Part shown: one piece after another, positions 1 through 6,054 of the stretch
Numbering within the stretch: position 1 is the first letter of the stretch
How the letters are laid out: the number at the start of each line of letters is the position of its first letter
Assembly: GCA_002441395.1 (NCBI GenBank)
Contig: DJVZ01000056.1
Span: forward strand, 1 to 6,946
DNA length: 6,946 nucleotides
Reading direction: 5' to 3'
DNA from: Spirochaetaceae bacterium UBA6243
Lineage (GTDB): Bacteria; Spirochaetota; Spirochaetia; Treponematales; Rectinemataceae
The notes under the pieces: generated by a model
Databases searched by the model: none
The model's input: the letters and a program-made list of their open reading frames with translations, nothing else
What the model was told of the DNA's origin: nothing
Position numbers and translations under genes: made by a program

Positions 1-41
1 GAGAGGCGATGAACAGGGAGTACAAGGATTTTTTTGTGGTA

Positions 42-58
42 TATAATACTTTATTATA
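42..58. repeat. Inverted repeat overlapping the -10 region, possible operator
   Basis: TATAATA (42-48) and TATTATA (52-58) form a perfect 7-bp inverted repeat around a 3-nt CTT spacer. A further ATTATA copy occurs at 65-70. The repeat covers the best -10 candidate, a position where a repressor would act. AT-rich DNA produces such palindromes by chance, and no regulator gene is in the window, so operator function is only a possibility. Confidence 0.3.
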
Positions 59-85
59 AAATGGATTATATAGAATTTAAGGAGG
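42..85 (+). promoter_or_regulatory. Promoter-like AT-rich leader and SD of the sugar operon
   Basis: A perfect TATAAT lies at 42-47 but has no good -35 box at the usual distance. An alternative pair is TTGTGG at 34-39 and TAAAAT at 57-62, with 17 nt between them. Either could serve as a sigma-70-type promoter for the operon. A strong SD, AAGGAGG at 79-85, sits 6 nt before the ATG at 92 and fixes that start. The exact promoter is inferred; the SD is clear. Confidence 0.5.
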
Positions 86-91
86 CTTGAA

Positions 92-1264
92 ATGATAGAA
101 GGAAGTGCCGGAGCGAAAACCTCGAGAAAATTACGGTATGGCATGGTAGGCGGCGGGAAGGGCGCCTTTATTGGTGATGTGCACCGGCGCGCGATTGCCC
201 TGGACGGGCTGGCGGAGCTCGTGGCGGGGAGCTTCTCCCAAAGCTTTGAAAATACACTCGAAACGGGAGCGAGCCTTGGGCTTTCCCGCGATCGGCTGTA
301 TGCCACATATTCTGAAATGGCCGAAAAAGAGGCCGCCCGTCCTGACGGCATCGATTTTGTGTCGATTGTGACGCCGAACGCGCTGCACTATCCGGTCGCC
401 AAAGCATTCCTGAACGCGGGCATCAATGTGATCTGCGACAAACCCCTCACCTTTGAAGAATCTGAAGCCAAAGAATTGGACGAGCTTGCAAAGAAAAAAG
501 GCTTGCTCTTCGGAGTAACGTATACGTACACAGGATATCCCGCAGTCAAGCATGCGCGGGAAATGGTCCGCCGCGGCGACATCGGTGAAATCCGGTTTGT
601 CAATGCCGAATATCCGCAGGAATGGCTCGCGACGCCCTCCGAGCGCGAAGGCTCCAAGCAGGCCTTCTGGCGCACGAATCCCGCGCTGGCGGGCAAATCG
701 AACTGCGTGGGCGATATCGGTAGCCATGCCGAAAACATGGTTTCCTATGTCACAGGCCTCAAAATCAAATCGCTCTGCGCGCGCCTCGATACCTTCGTCG
801 AGGGCAGACTGCTCGACGACAACGCGACCATCATGGTCGAGTATGAGGGGGGCGCAAAGGGTCTGTACTGGGCGAGCCAGATTGCGATCGGATACGACAA
901 TGGCCTGCGAATCCGGATTTTCGGTACCAGGGGGACCATTCAGTGGTCGCAGGAAAATCCGAATTATCTTGTAGTTTCGAAGCTTGGCGCACCAACGGAA
1001 GTGCTCTCGCGCGGGCGCGATGGTTTCTATCCACATGCACAGTCCTATTCGCGCATACCGTCCGGGCATCCGGAAGGCTATTTTGAGGCATTCGCGAATC
1101 TTTATAAAACATATATTTCTGCGCTCGCTAAACAGAAATCGGGCGAAAAATTGACCTCTGACGATCTCGACTTTCCCTCTGCGGATGACGGCGTCCTCGG
1201 CGTACGCTTTATCGGCAAGTGCGTCGAGAGCTCGAAAAAAGGCGCCGTATGGGTCAAGTTTTAA
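92..1264 (+). CDS. Gfo/Idh/MocA-family NAD(P)-dependent oxidoreductase
   Basis: The 390-residue product fits the family's usual 330-400. An N-terminal Rossmann fold begins at about residue 14, with the glycine-rich dinucleotide motif GMVGGGKGAFIG at 17-28. The family's EKP motif appears as D116-K117-P118, keeping the lysine. The C-terminal alpha/beta domain starts near 150 and holds GDIGSH at 207-212; D208 and H212 match the conserved acid and histidine of the active site. No signal peptide is seen, so it should be cytoplasmic. Members oxidise sugar or cyclitol hydroxyls to ketones, often at C3, using NAD(P). It is first in the operon, 26 nt ahead of the TIM-barrel gene, and shares the transporter's transcript, so it probably acts on the imported compound. 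About 14 hydrophilic residues precede the first strand, but the strong SD supports this ATG. The substrate is unknown; inositol, glucoside or disaccharide dehydrogenase activity are all possible. Confidence 0.93.
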   Translation: MIEGSAGAKTSRKLRYGMVGGGKGAFIGDVHRRAIALDGLAELVAGSFSQSFENTLETGASLGLSRDRLYATYSEMAEKEAARPDGIDFVSIVTPNALHYPVAKAFLNAGINVICDKPLTFEESEAKELDELAKKKGLLFGVTYTYTGYPAVKHAREMVRRGDIGEIRFVNAEYPQEWLATPSEREGSKQAFWRTNPALAGKSNCVGDIGSHAENMVSYVTGLKIKSLCARLDTFVEGRLLDDNATIMVEYEGGAKGLYWASQIAIGYDNGLRIRIFGTRGTIQWSQENPNYLVVSKLGAPTEVLSRGRDGFYPHAQSYSRIPSGHPEGYFEAFANLYKTYISALAKQKSGEKLTSDDLDFPSADDGVLGVRFIGKCVESSKKGAVWVKF

Positions 1265-1277
1265 ATCGGAATACAAG

Positions 1278-1284
1278 AAGGAGG
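1278..1284 (+). promoter_or_regulatory. SD that sets the start of the TIM-barrel gene
   Basis: AAGGAGG lies 6 nt before the ATG at 1291. The same reading frame is open back to an ATG at 1219, inside the oxidoreductase gene. This SD, and the start of family homology at MARPVTIF, make 1291 the real start. Confidence 0.85.
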
Positions 1285-1290
1285 AATACT

Positions 1291-2280
1291 ATGGCACGAC
1301 CAGTAACAATTTTTTCAGGGCAGTGGGCTGATTTGCCCTTCGAGCAGTTCTGTGAAAAAGTAAAGTCATTTGGGTACGATGGTGTAGAGATTGCGTGCTG
1401 GGGCGATCATATGGATGTCAAGCGAGCCGCAACTGATCCGAAATATGTCGCCGAGCGCAAAGCGATTCTTGAAAAATATGGACTCAAATGCTGGGCGTTG
1501 GGAGCACATCTTGCAGGGCAATGCGTTGGCGACCTCTGGGATCCACGCCTCGATGGCTTTGCTCCTGCGGAGTGTAAGGGAAATCCTGCCAAGATTCGCG
1601 AATGGGCAATTCAGGAAATGAAATATGCTGCCCAGGCTGCGAGAAATATGGGCTGCTATGTAGTGACCGGCTTTATGGGCAGCCCGATCTGGAAGTACTG
1701 GTATTCTTTCCCCCAGACTACCGATCAGATGGTGGACGATGGTTTTGCGGAAATCGTCAGGCTCTGGACGCCGATTCTCGATGAATTCGACCGCTGCGGA
1801 GTGAAATTTGCACTCGAAGTGCATCCCACAGAGATCGCATTTGATTATTATACGGCCGGCCGACTTCTCAAGGAATTCGAGGACAGACCGACGCTGGGAT
1901 TCAATTTCGATCCGTCACACCTCATTTGGCAGGGCGTGACCCCTCATATTTTCTTAAGAGATTATGCCAAGAAGATTTACCATGTACACATGAAAGACGC
2001 TGCGGTGACGCTCGATGGCAGAGCAGGCATTCTGGGGTCTCATATTGCCTTTGGCGATACGCGCCGTGGCTGGAATTTCCGCTCGCTCGGCCATGGCGAT
2101 GTCGATTTTGAGAATATTATTCGTGAGCTCAATGCCGCAGGCTATCAGGGGCCGCTCTCCGTCGAGTGGGAAGATTCCGGCATGGATCGCGAATATGGTG
2201 CAAAGGAAGCGCTGGAATTTGTGCGCGATGTCGATTTTGCACCTTCTACCATAGCCTTCGATGAAGCGATGAAAAAATAA
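1291..2280 (+). CDS. Xylose-isomerase-like TIM-barrel protein (sugar phosphate isomerase/epimerase superfamily)
   Basis: The product has 329 residues and is likely cytoplasmic, forming a single TIM barrel of the AP-endonuclease-2/xylose-isomerase-like superfamily. The expected divalent-metal ligands are all visible: E176 in LEVHP, D207 in FDPSH, H231 or H233 in YHVHMKD, and E292 in SVEWED. An early strand motif GYDGVEIACWGDH (28-40) is typical of this group. Relatives include sugar epimerases, inosose dehydratase or isomerase (IolE/IolI), and enzymes that act on 3-keto-glycosides by elimination or C-deglycosylation. Despite the superfamily name, a phosphorylated substrate is not implied. The gene follows the Gfo/Idh dehydrogenase by 26 nt and overlaps the ABC ATPase gene by 1 nt, so the most natural role is to process the keto product of the dehydrogenase. 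The exact reaction cannot be assigned. Confidence 0.9.
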   Translation: MARPVTIFSGQWADLPFEQFCEKVKSFGYDGVEIACWGDHMDVKRAATDPKYVAERKAILEKYGLKCWALGAHLAGQCVGDLWDPRLDGFAPAECKGNPAKIREWAIQEMKYAAQAARNMGCYVVTGFMGSPIWKYWYSFPQTTDQMVDDGFAEIVRLWTPILDEFDRCGVKFALEVHPTEIAFDYYTAGRLLKEFEDRPTLGFNFDPSHLIWQGVTPHIFLRDYAKKIYHVHMKDAAVTLDGRAGILGSHIAFGDTRRGWNFRSLGHGDVDFENIIRELNAAGYQGPLSVEWEDSGMDREYGAKEALEFVRDVDFAPSTIAFDEAMKK

Positions 2281-3776
2281 TGGAGGTAATCGTAAAAACC
2301 GAAGGTATCGCAAAAGAATTTTCCTCTGTGAGAGTGCTCAATGATATTTCTGTTGAGATTCGCGCAGGGGAAGTCTTTGGTATCATAGGCGAAAACGGCG
2401 CGGGCAAGTCGACATTCATAAAGATTCTGGCCGGGCTCTATCAGCCGACTGCAGGCAAACTCTGGTTTGATGGCAAGGCGGTTGAAATTCGGAATCCCGC
2501 CGACGCGAGGGGAATTGGTATCAGCCTTATTCCCCAAGAATTTAATCTCGTTTCCGATCTGTGCGTTTATGAGAACATATTCCTTGGCGAAGAACTTGTG
2601 CAGAAAAATGGCTTTCTTGATATAAAAGCAATGGTTTCACGGACCCGGCAACTTCTCTCTGAGCTCGATGTCTCCAGCATTGATCCTTATGCACGAATTC
2701 AAGACCTTTCCGTCGCACAGAAGCAAATGGTGGAAATTGCAAAGGCAATTGCCTTCGATTCGCGCTTTTTGATCATGGATGAACCCACTACCATGCTCAC
2801 CAGCAAGGAAGTCGAAATTCTTTTCAGGCTCATCGAACGGCTCAAAGCACATGGCGTCACCATTGTCTATATTTCTCATAAACTTAAGGAAGTTAAGCGG
2901 ATTTGCGACCGTGTCATGGTCCTGCGAGACGGAGAATTCATAAGTCTCGAAGAAATAGCGAACATCGGTATCGATGAAATGGCGCGGCGCATGGTCGGCC
3001 GTGAGCTCAAAGAGATATTCCCCGAGAAAAAGCCTGCAGCAGGAGAAGTGGTGCTCTCCGTGCACAATCTTTCTGTCGAAGGCTTGTTGCATGACATCAG
3101 CTTTGACTTGCACGTGGGCGAAGTGCTTGGGTTTGCCGGTCTGATCGGCGCGGGCCGTACGGAATTAGCCGAGACCATCATGGGGTTGCGCCGCGCGGAA
3201 TCGGGCGAAATCTCTCTGCGCGGAAAACCACTTCAGCTGCGAAAACCGTGGGATGCAGTGCACGCGGGCCTGAGCTATCTCTCCGAGGACCGACAAGGCT
3301 CGGGCATCATTACATCATTCGACGTAGTGAAAAATATTACGCTTACCTCCCTCAGGGAATATGCAAAGCCTTTTATCAGTCAGAAAGCTGAAATTGAAAA
3401 ATCGAAGTTCTATGTCGATCGATTTTCCATCAAAATTCCTTCGCTCTTCGCCAAGCTTGAGCAGCTCTCAGGCGGCAATCAGCAGAAAGTGTCGCTGGCA
3501 AAAAGCATTGATACTCAACCCAAGATTATCATCATAGATGAACCGACCCGCGGTATCGATGTCAAAGCCAAGCGGGACATTTATGTCTTTGTCCGCGGAC
3601 TGGCGAATGCAGGCATCTCTGTGATTTTCATTTCTTCGGAACTGGAAGAGATAATCGGCATGTGTGACCGTGTGCTCATCATGCGTAGCGGAAGAATTGT
3701 AGGTGAACTTCCATCAGAAAAGCTGAGCGAGGAAGAGATTATGTACTTTGCCACAGGCATCAAGGGGGGGTATTAA
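2280..3776 (+). CDS. CUT2 sugar ABC transporter ATP-binding protein (RbsA/MglA-like)
   Basis: This 498-residue protein contains two fused nucleotide-binding domains, the normal length and plan for CUT2 ATPases. Domain 1 has Walker A GENGAGKS (37-44), Q-loop PQE (85-87), a weak signature LSVAQKQ (143-149), Walker B FLIMDEP (163-169) and switch H200. Domain 2 has the degenerate Walker A GLIGAGRTE (287-295, R293 replacing lysine), a canonical signature LSGGNQQK (396-403), Walker B IIIIDEPTRGID (416-427) and serine in place of the switch histidine in ISSELEE. The degeneracy of domain 2 is normal in RbsA and MglA, so it is not damage. The protein sits on the inner face of the membrane and powers import through the adjacent permease. 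Its ATG overlaps the preceding TAA (TAATG) and has no good SD of its own upstream, suggesting translational coupling. Confidence 0.96.
   Translation: MEVIVKTEGIAKEFSSVRVLNDISVEIRAGEVFGIIGENGAGKSTFIKILAGLYQPTAGKLWFDGKAVEIRNPADARGIGISLIPQEFNLVSDLCVYENIFLGEELVQKNGFLDIKAMVSRTRQLLSELDVSSIDPYARIQDLSVAQKQMVEIAKAIAFDSRFLIMDEPTTMLTSKEVEILFRLIERLKAHGVTIVYISHKLKEVKRICDRVMVLRDGEFISLEEIANIGIDEMARRMVGRELKEIFPEKKPAAGEVVLSVHNLSVEGLLHDISFDLHVGEVLGFAGLIGAGRTELAETIMGLRRAESGEISLRGKPLQLRKPWDAVHAGLSYLSEDRQGSGIITSFDVVKNITLTSLREYAKPFISQKAEIEKSKFYVDRFSIKIPSLFAKLEQLSGGNQQKVSLAKSIDTQPKIIIIDEPTRGIDVKAKRDIYVFVRGLANAGISVIFISSELEEIIGMCDRVLIMRSGRIVGELPSEKLSEEEIMYFATGIKGGY
3764..3770 (+). promoter_or_regulatory. G-run acting as SD for the permease gene
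   Basis: Seven consecutive G residues, preceded by AA, encode the end of the ATPase (KGGY) and lie 6 nt before the permease ATG at 3777. They are the only SD-like sequence there, so the site is embedded in the upstream gene. Confidence 0.6.
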
Positions 3777-4781
3777 ATGGCTGTTTCCATTCCAAAGAAA
3801 CTGTCTTTGGACAAATATGGTCCGCTCATTGCGCTTGTGGCGTTGGTGATCGTCTCGACAATTCTCTATCCGCGCTTTATCGAGATCAGGAACCTTCTCA
3901 ATATTCTGCGACAGGTTTCCTATACAGGGATTATTGCGCTTGGTATGACGTTTGTCATAATTTCCGGCGGCATTGACCTTTCGGTAGGCTCAATGACCGC
4001 TCTTGCGGGGGCGTTTGCCATTTTGACGCTCAATGCAGTGACCCAGGGACTCATGATGTTTTCGCCTGGCTGGCTGGGCACTCTCCTGAGTATTCTTGCG
4101 GCTGCCGCGGTATCCATAGTGATTGGGCTTGCTGCAGGTTTTGTGAATGGCTTTCTTGTCACAAAAGGAAGGATTGCACCGTTTATTGTAACGCTTGGTA
4201 CAATGGCAATTTTTCGTTCCCTGACACTGTATATCGGAAAAGCCGGAGAGTTCAGATCGGTCAGCTCATCGTATGGCGACATGGGAATGTCGGTGATACT
4301 TGGTATTCCTTTGCCTGTATGGATTTTTTTCATCCTCGCGGCGTTGCTTTCTTTTGTTCTGAATCGGACGAAGTTTGGGCGATACGTATGTGCGGTCGGC
4401 TCGAATGAGAAAGTCGCGCGGTATTCAGCGATCAATGTAGACAAAGTCAGGCTGATTTCTTATGTCATCGTCGGGCTCATGGTAGGCATTACTGCAGTCC
4501 TCATCTCGGCGCGGCTCAATTCGCTGAGTTCAACAAATGCCGGCAAGGATTATGAAATGGACGCAATCGCAGCAGTCGTCATCGGCGGCACTGCAATGAC
4601 AGGCGGCAAGGGTTCAGTGTGGGGATCAGTGATTGGCGCGATGATTCTGGGGATCATCAACAATATGCTGAACATGCTGGGTGTTTCGCCATACTTGCAA
4701 GGTCTGGTAAAGGGCATTGTCATTATCGGCGCAGTATCGATTCAGCGGGGATGGTTCAATAATGGGCGCACTGAAAAATGA
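3777..4781 (+). CDS. CUT2 sugar ABC transporter permease (RbsC-like)
   Basis: This 334-residue, strongly hydrophobic membrane protein belongs to the BPD_transp_2 family. Hydrophobic stretches suggest about eight to ten membrane segments, for example near residues 15-32, 50-63, 72-88, 103-126, 133-150, 172-194, 227-246, 262-275 and 283-323. The hallmark motif GMTFVIISGGIDLSVGS (56-72) is intact. The cytoplasmic coupling loop GRYVCAVGSNEKVARYSAIN (201-220) should contact the ATPase. The C-terminal block AVVIGGTAMTGGKGSVWGS (266-284) is also typical of RbsC and related ribose, xylose and inositol permeases. The gene begins directly after the ATPase stop codon, in the same reading frame. Substrate specificity cannot be read from permease sequence alone. 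Confidence 0.95.
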   Translation: MAVSIPKKLSLDKYGPLIALVALVIVSTILYPRFIEIRNLLNILRQVSYTGIIALGMTFVIISGGIDLSVGSMTALAGAFAILTLNAVTQGLMMFSPGWLGTLLSILAAAAVSIVIGLAAGFVNGFLVTKGRIAPFIVTLGTMAIFRSLTLYIGKAGEFRSVSSSYGDMGMSVILGIPLPVWIFFILAALLSFVLNRTKFGRYVCAVGSNEKVARYSAINVDKVRLISYVIVGLMVGITAVLISARLNSLSSTNAGKDYEMDAIAAVVIGGTAMTGGKGSVWGSVIGAMILGIINNMLNMLGVSPYLQGLVKGIVIIGAVSIQRGWFNNGRTEK

Positions 4782-4786
4782 GGCGA

Positions 4787-4830
4787 AGAGGTATCGGCAG
4801 AGCCCGAACGAAGGGTGCAGTAGTACCTCT
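4787..4830 (+). other. Potential stem-loop just after the permease stop
   Basis: AGAGGTA (4787-4793) pairs perfectly with TACCTCT (4824-4830). Inside, GCA/TGC (4797-4799 with 4816-4818) and CCC/GGG (4803-4805 with 4813-4815) could extend it. No T-tract follows, so it is not a standard terminator. It may protect the mRNA end or mark a processing site; this is inference. Confidence 0.35.
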
Positions 4831-4847
4831 GGCAAATTTGGGATTTC

Positions 4848-4875
4848 TCGGGATGGCCGTTGGTCAGTAACCCGA
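4848..4875 (+). other. Potential two-part stem-loop upstream of the binding-protein gene
   Basis: TCGGG (4848-4852) pairs with CCCGA (4871-4875). Within it TGGCC (4854-4858) pairs with GGTCA (4862-4866), with one G-U pair and a GTT loop. No T-run follows. It lies 23 nt before the SD of the next gene, so it could block 3' exonuclease decay or tune binding-protein output. Function is unproven. Confidence 0.35.
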
Positions 4876-4898
4876 TAGCATAATAGCTTTCTCAATGT

Positions 4899-4906
4899 AA
4901 GGAGGT
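4899..4906 (+). promoter_or_regulatory. Close-set consensus SD of the binding-protein gene
   Basis: AAGGAGGT ends only 3 nt before the ATG at 4910, closer than at the other genes here. The start is nonetheless supported by the signal peptide that begins at it. I found no convincing -35/-10 pair in the spacer; CATAAT at 4879-4884 lacks a suitably placed -35. Confidence 0.7.
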
Positions 4907-4909
4907 CGT

Positions 4910-5872
4910 ATGAAAAAGGCATTGATCGCCATGATGGTGCTACTCGCAATCGCAGTAATGCCATCATTTGCCCAAAAGGTCAAAATCGGCGTATCCATCC
5001 CCACTGCGGATCATGGATGGACGGGCGGCATCAACTACTATGCGCAGAAGGCAATCAAGGACTGGCAGGCAAAGGATAAAAATATCGAGTTCTATCTTGT
5101 GACTGCAGATTCTCCCGCCAAGCAGGTCAACGATGTTGAGGATCTTATGGTGAAAGGTATCGATGCGCTGGTCATTCTCGCCCATGATTCTGCACCGCTT
5201 ACCCCAGTGGTAAAGAAAGCCTATGAGAAAGGCATTTATGTTGTGTCGGTCGACCGCGGGCTCACTGAGGAAGTACAAGACGTATACATCGCAGGCGACA
5301 ATCCCGGCATGGGCCGTGTGTCTGCGGAATGGCTTGGCAAAGCGCTGGGTGGCAAGGGCGATATCGTCGTCCTCGAAGGCATTCCATGTGTCATTAACAG
5401 CGAGCGAGTCGATTCTTTCAAGGATGTCATGGCGAAGAAATATCCTGGCATTCATATTCTTGATTCTCAGCCGGCATATTGGGATACCCAGAAAGGCCTC
5501 GAGATTATGACCAACTATCTGCAGAAATACAAAAAGATCGATGCAGTATGGGCCCAGGACGATGATGTCCTTGTTGGTGTTCTTCAGGCATACAAGGAAT
5601 CGGGCCGCAAAGATGTCAAGATTTTCTTGGGCGGCGCAGGCAGCAAGATCATGATCAAGAAAGTCATGGATGGCGATCCTCTGGTTCAGGCCGACGTTAC
5701 CTATCCGCCATCGATGATCGGAACCGGTATTTCTCTTGCAGTATACGGCTCTCGCAATCAGCCGCTTCCGGGCTTCTATCAGCAGAAAATCCCCTCGAAG
5801 ATCATTCTCGCCGCGGAGCTGATTACGAAGCAGAACGCAAAGGACTACTATCAGCCGGATTCGATATTCTGA
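4910..5872 (+). CDS. Periplasmic sugar-binding protein of a CUT2 ABC transporter
   Basis: The 320-residue precursor starts with a Sec signal peptide: KK, then a hydrophobic core to about residue 17, then SFA with likely cleavage after A21. There is no lipobox cysteine, so the mature protein should be free in a periplasm. The rest is a Peripla_BP_4/RbsB-like two-lobe fold. Ligand-site positions can be matched to ribose-binding protein: D115-R116 in SVDRG, R166 in SERVDSF, and D217 in AQDDD where RbsB has asparagine. The aromatics W37 (HGWTGG) and W191 may stack on the ligand. The mature chain, about 299 residues, is slightly longer than RbsB. The gene is last in the operon, separated from the permease by a 128-nt structured spacer and followed by a terminator. 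The ligand is unknown; the pocket differs enough from RbsB that ribose should not be assumed. Confidence 0.94.
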   Translation: MKKALIAMMVLLAIAVMPSFAQKVKIGVSIPTADHGWTGGINYYAQKAIKDWQAKDKNIEFYLVTADSPAKQVNDVEDLMVKGIDALVILAHDSAPLTPVVKKAYEKGIYVVSVDRGLTEEVQDVYIAGDNPGMGRVSAEWLGKALGGKGDIVVLEGIPCVINSERVDSFKDVMAKKYPGIHILDSQPAYWDTQKGLEIMTNYLQKYKKIDAVWAQDDDVLVGVLQAYKESGRKDVKIFLGGAGSKIMIKKVMDGDPLVQADVTYPPSMIGTGISLAVYGSRNQPLPGFYQQKIPSKIILAAELITKQNAKDYYQPDSIF

Positions 5873-5913
5873 TTACATTCCGGTTTTGATCAGACAAACA
5901 TTATTGAAAAATG

Positions 5914-5958
5914 ATATAAAAAACCGCGCCGGCATCACGCCGGAGCGGTTTTTTATAT
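5914..5958. terminator. Rho-independent terminator closing the sugar operon
   Basis: Arms 5914-5933 and 5939-5958 pair over 20 positions with a single G-A mismatch (5928/5944) around a 5-nt loop. The GC core is CCGC/GCGG plus GCCGGC-type pairs, flanked by six A on the left and six T on the right. It begins 41 nt after the binding-protein stop. The symmetric A and T tracts mean it could also terminate minus-strand transcription. Confidence 0.93.
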
Positions 5959-6014
5959 AGGCAAGCTAAATGTGGGAAGACTGCTCGTTTTCACTATCGC
6001 GCGGAGAATAAAGC

Positions 6015-6047
6015 TATAGTAAAATATGGTTGCTTCTCTTGGAGAGG
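6015..6047 (+). promoter_or_regulatory. Candidate -10 element and SD for the DUF4384 gene
   Basis: TATAGT (6015-6020) is a one-mismatch -10 box, but no clear -35 box is seen 16-18 nt upstream. An SD, GGAGAGG at 6041-6047, lies 7 nt before the GTG at 6055 and 16 nt before the next in-frame ATG at 6064, so it favours the GTG start. A promoter is expected because a terminator separates this gene from the operon; its exact place is uncertain. Confidence 0.35.
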
Positions 6048-6054
6048 TAGAACT

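Noticed and set aside
3..59. Open frame at the left edge that could be the tail of an upstream gene
   Set aside because: It gives only 18 residues (EAMNREYKDFFVV and on) with no identifiable motif, and it overlaps promoter-like sequence. Another frame ends at 12. Too little to call.
131..1276. A 381-codon open frame on the minus strand, opposite the oxidoreductase gene
   Set aside because: It mirrors the codon pattern of the plus-strand gene, its product shows no recognisable family motifs, and it has no sensible context. The plus-strand gene has clear motifs and an SD.
1219..1290. Upstream in-frame ATG as start of the TIM-barrel gene
   Set aside because: It lies within the oxidoreductase gene, adds a basic non-homologous stretch, and lacks an SD. 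ATG 1291 has AAGGAGG 6 nt upstream.
3140..3170. Degenerate second Walker A of the ATPase as a sign of a broken gene
   Set aside because: Arginine in place of lysine in the second domain is normal for RbsA/MglA-type ATPases, and the rest of the domain is intact.
4787..4875. Spacer hairpins as an intrinsic terminator or a riboswitch
   Set aside because: Neither stem is followed by a T-run, and I recognise no known aptamer consensus. They are listed only as potential stem-loops.
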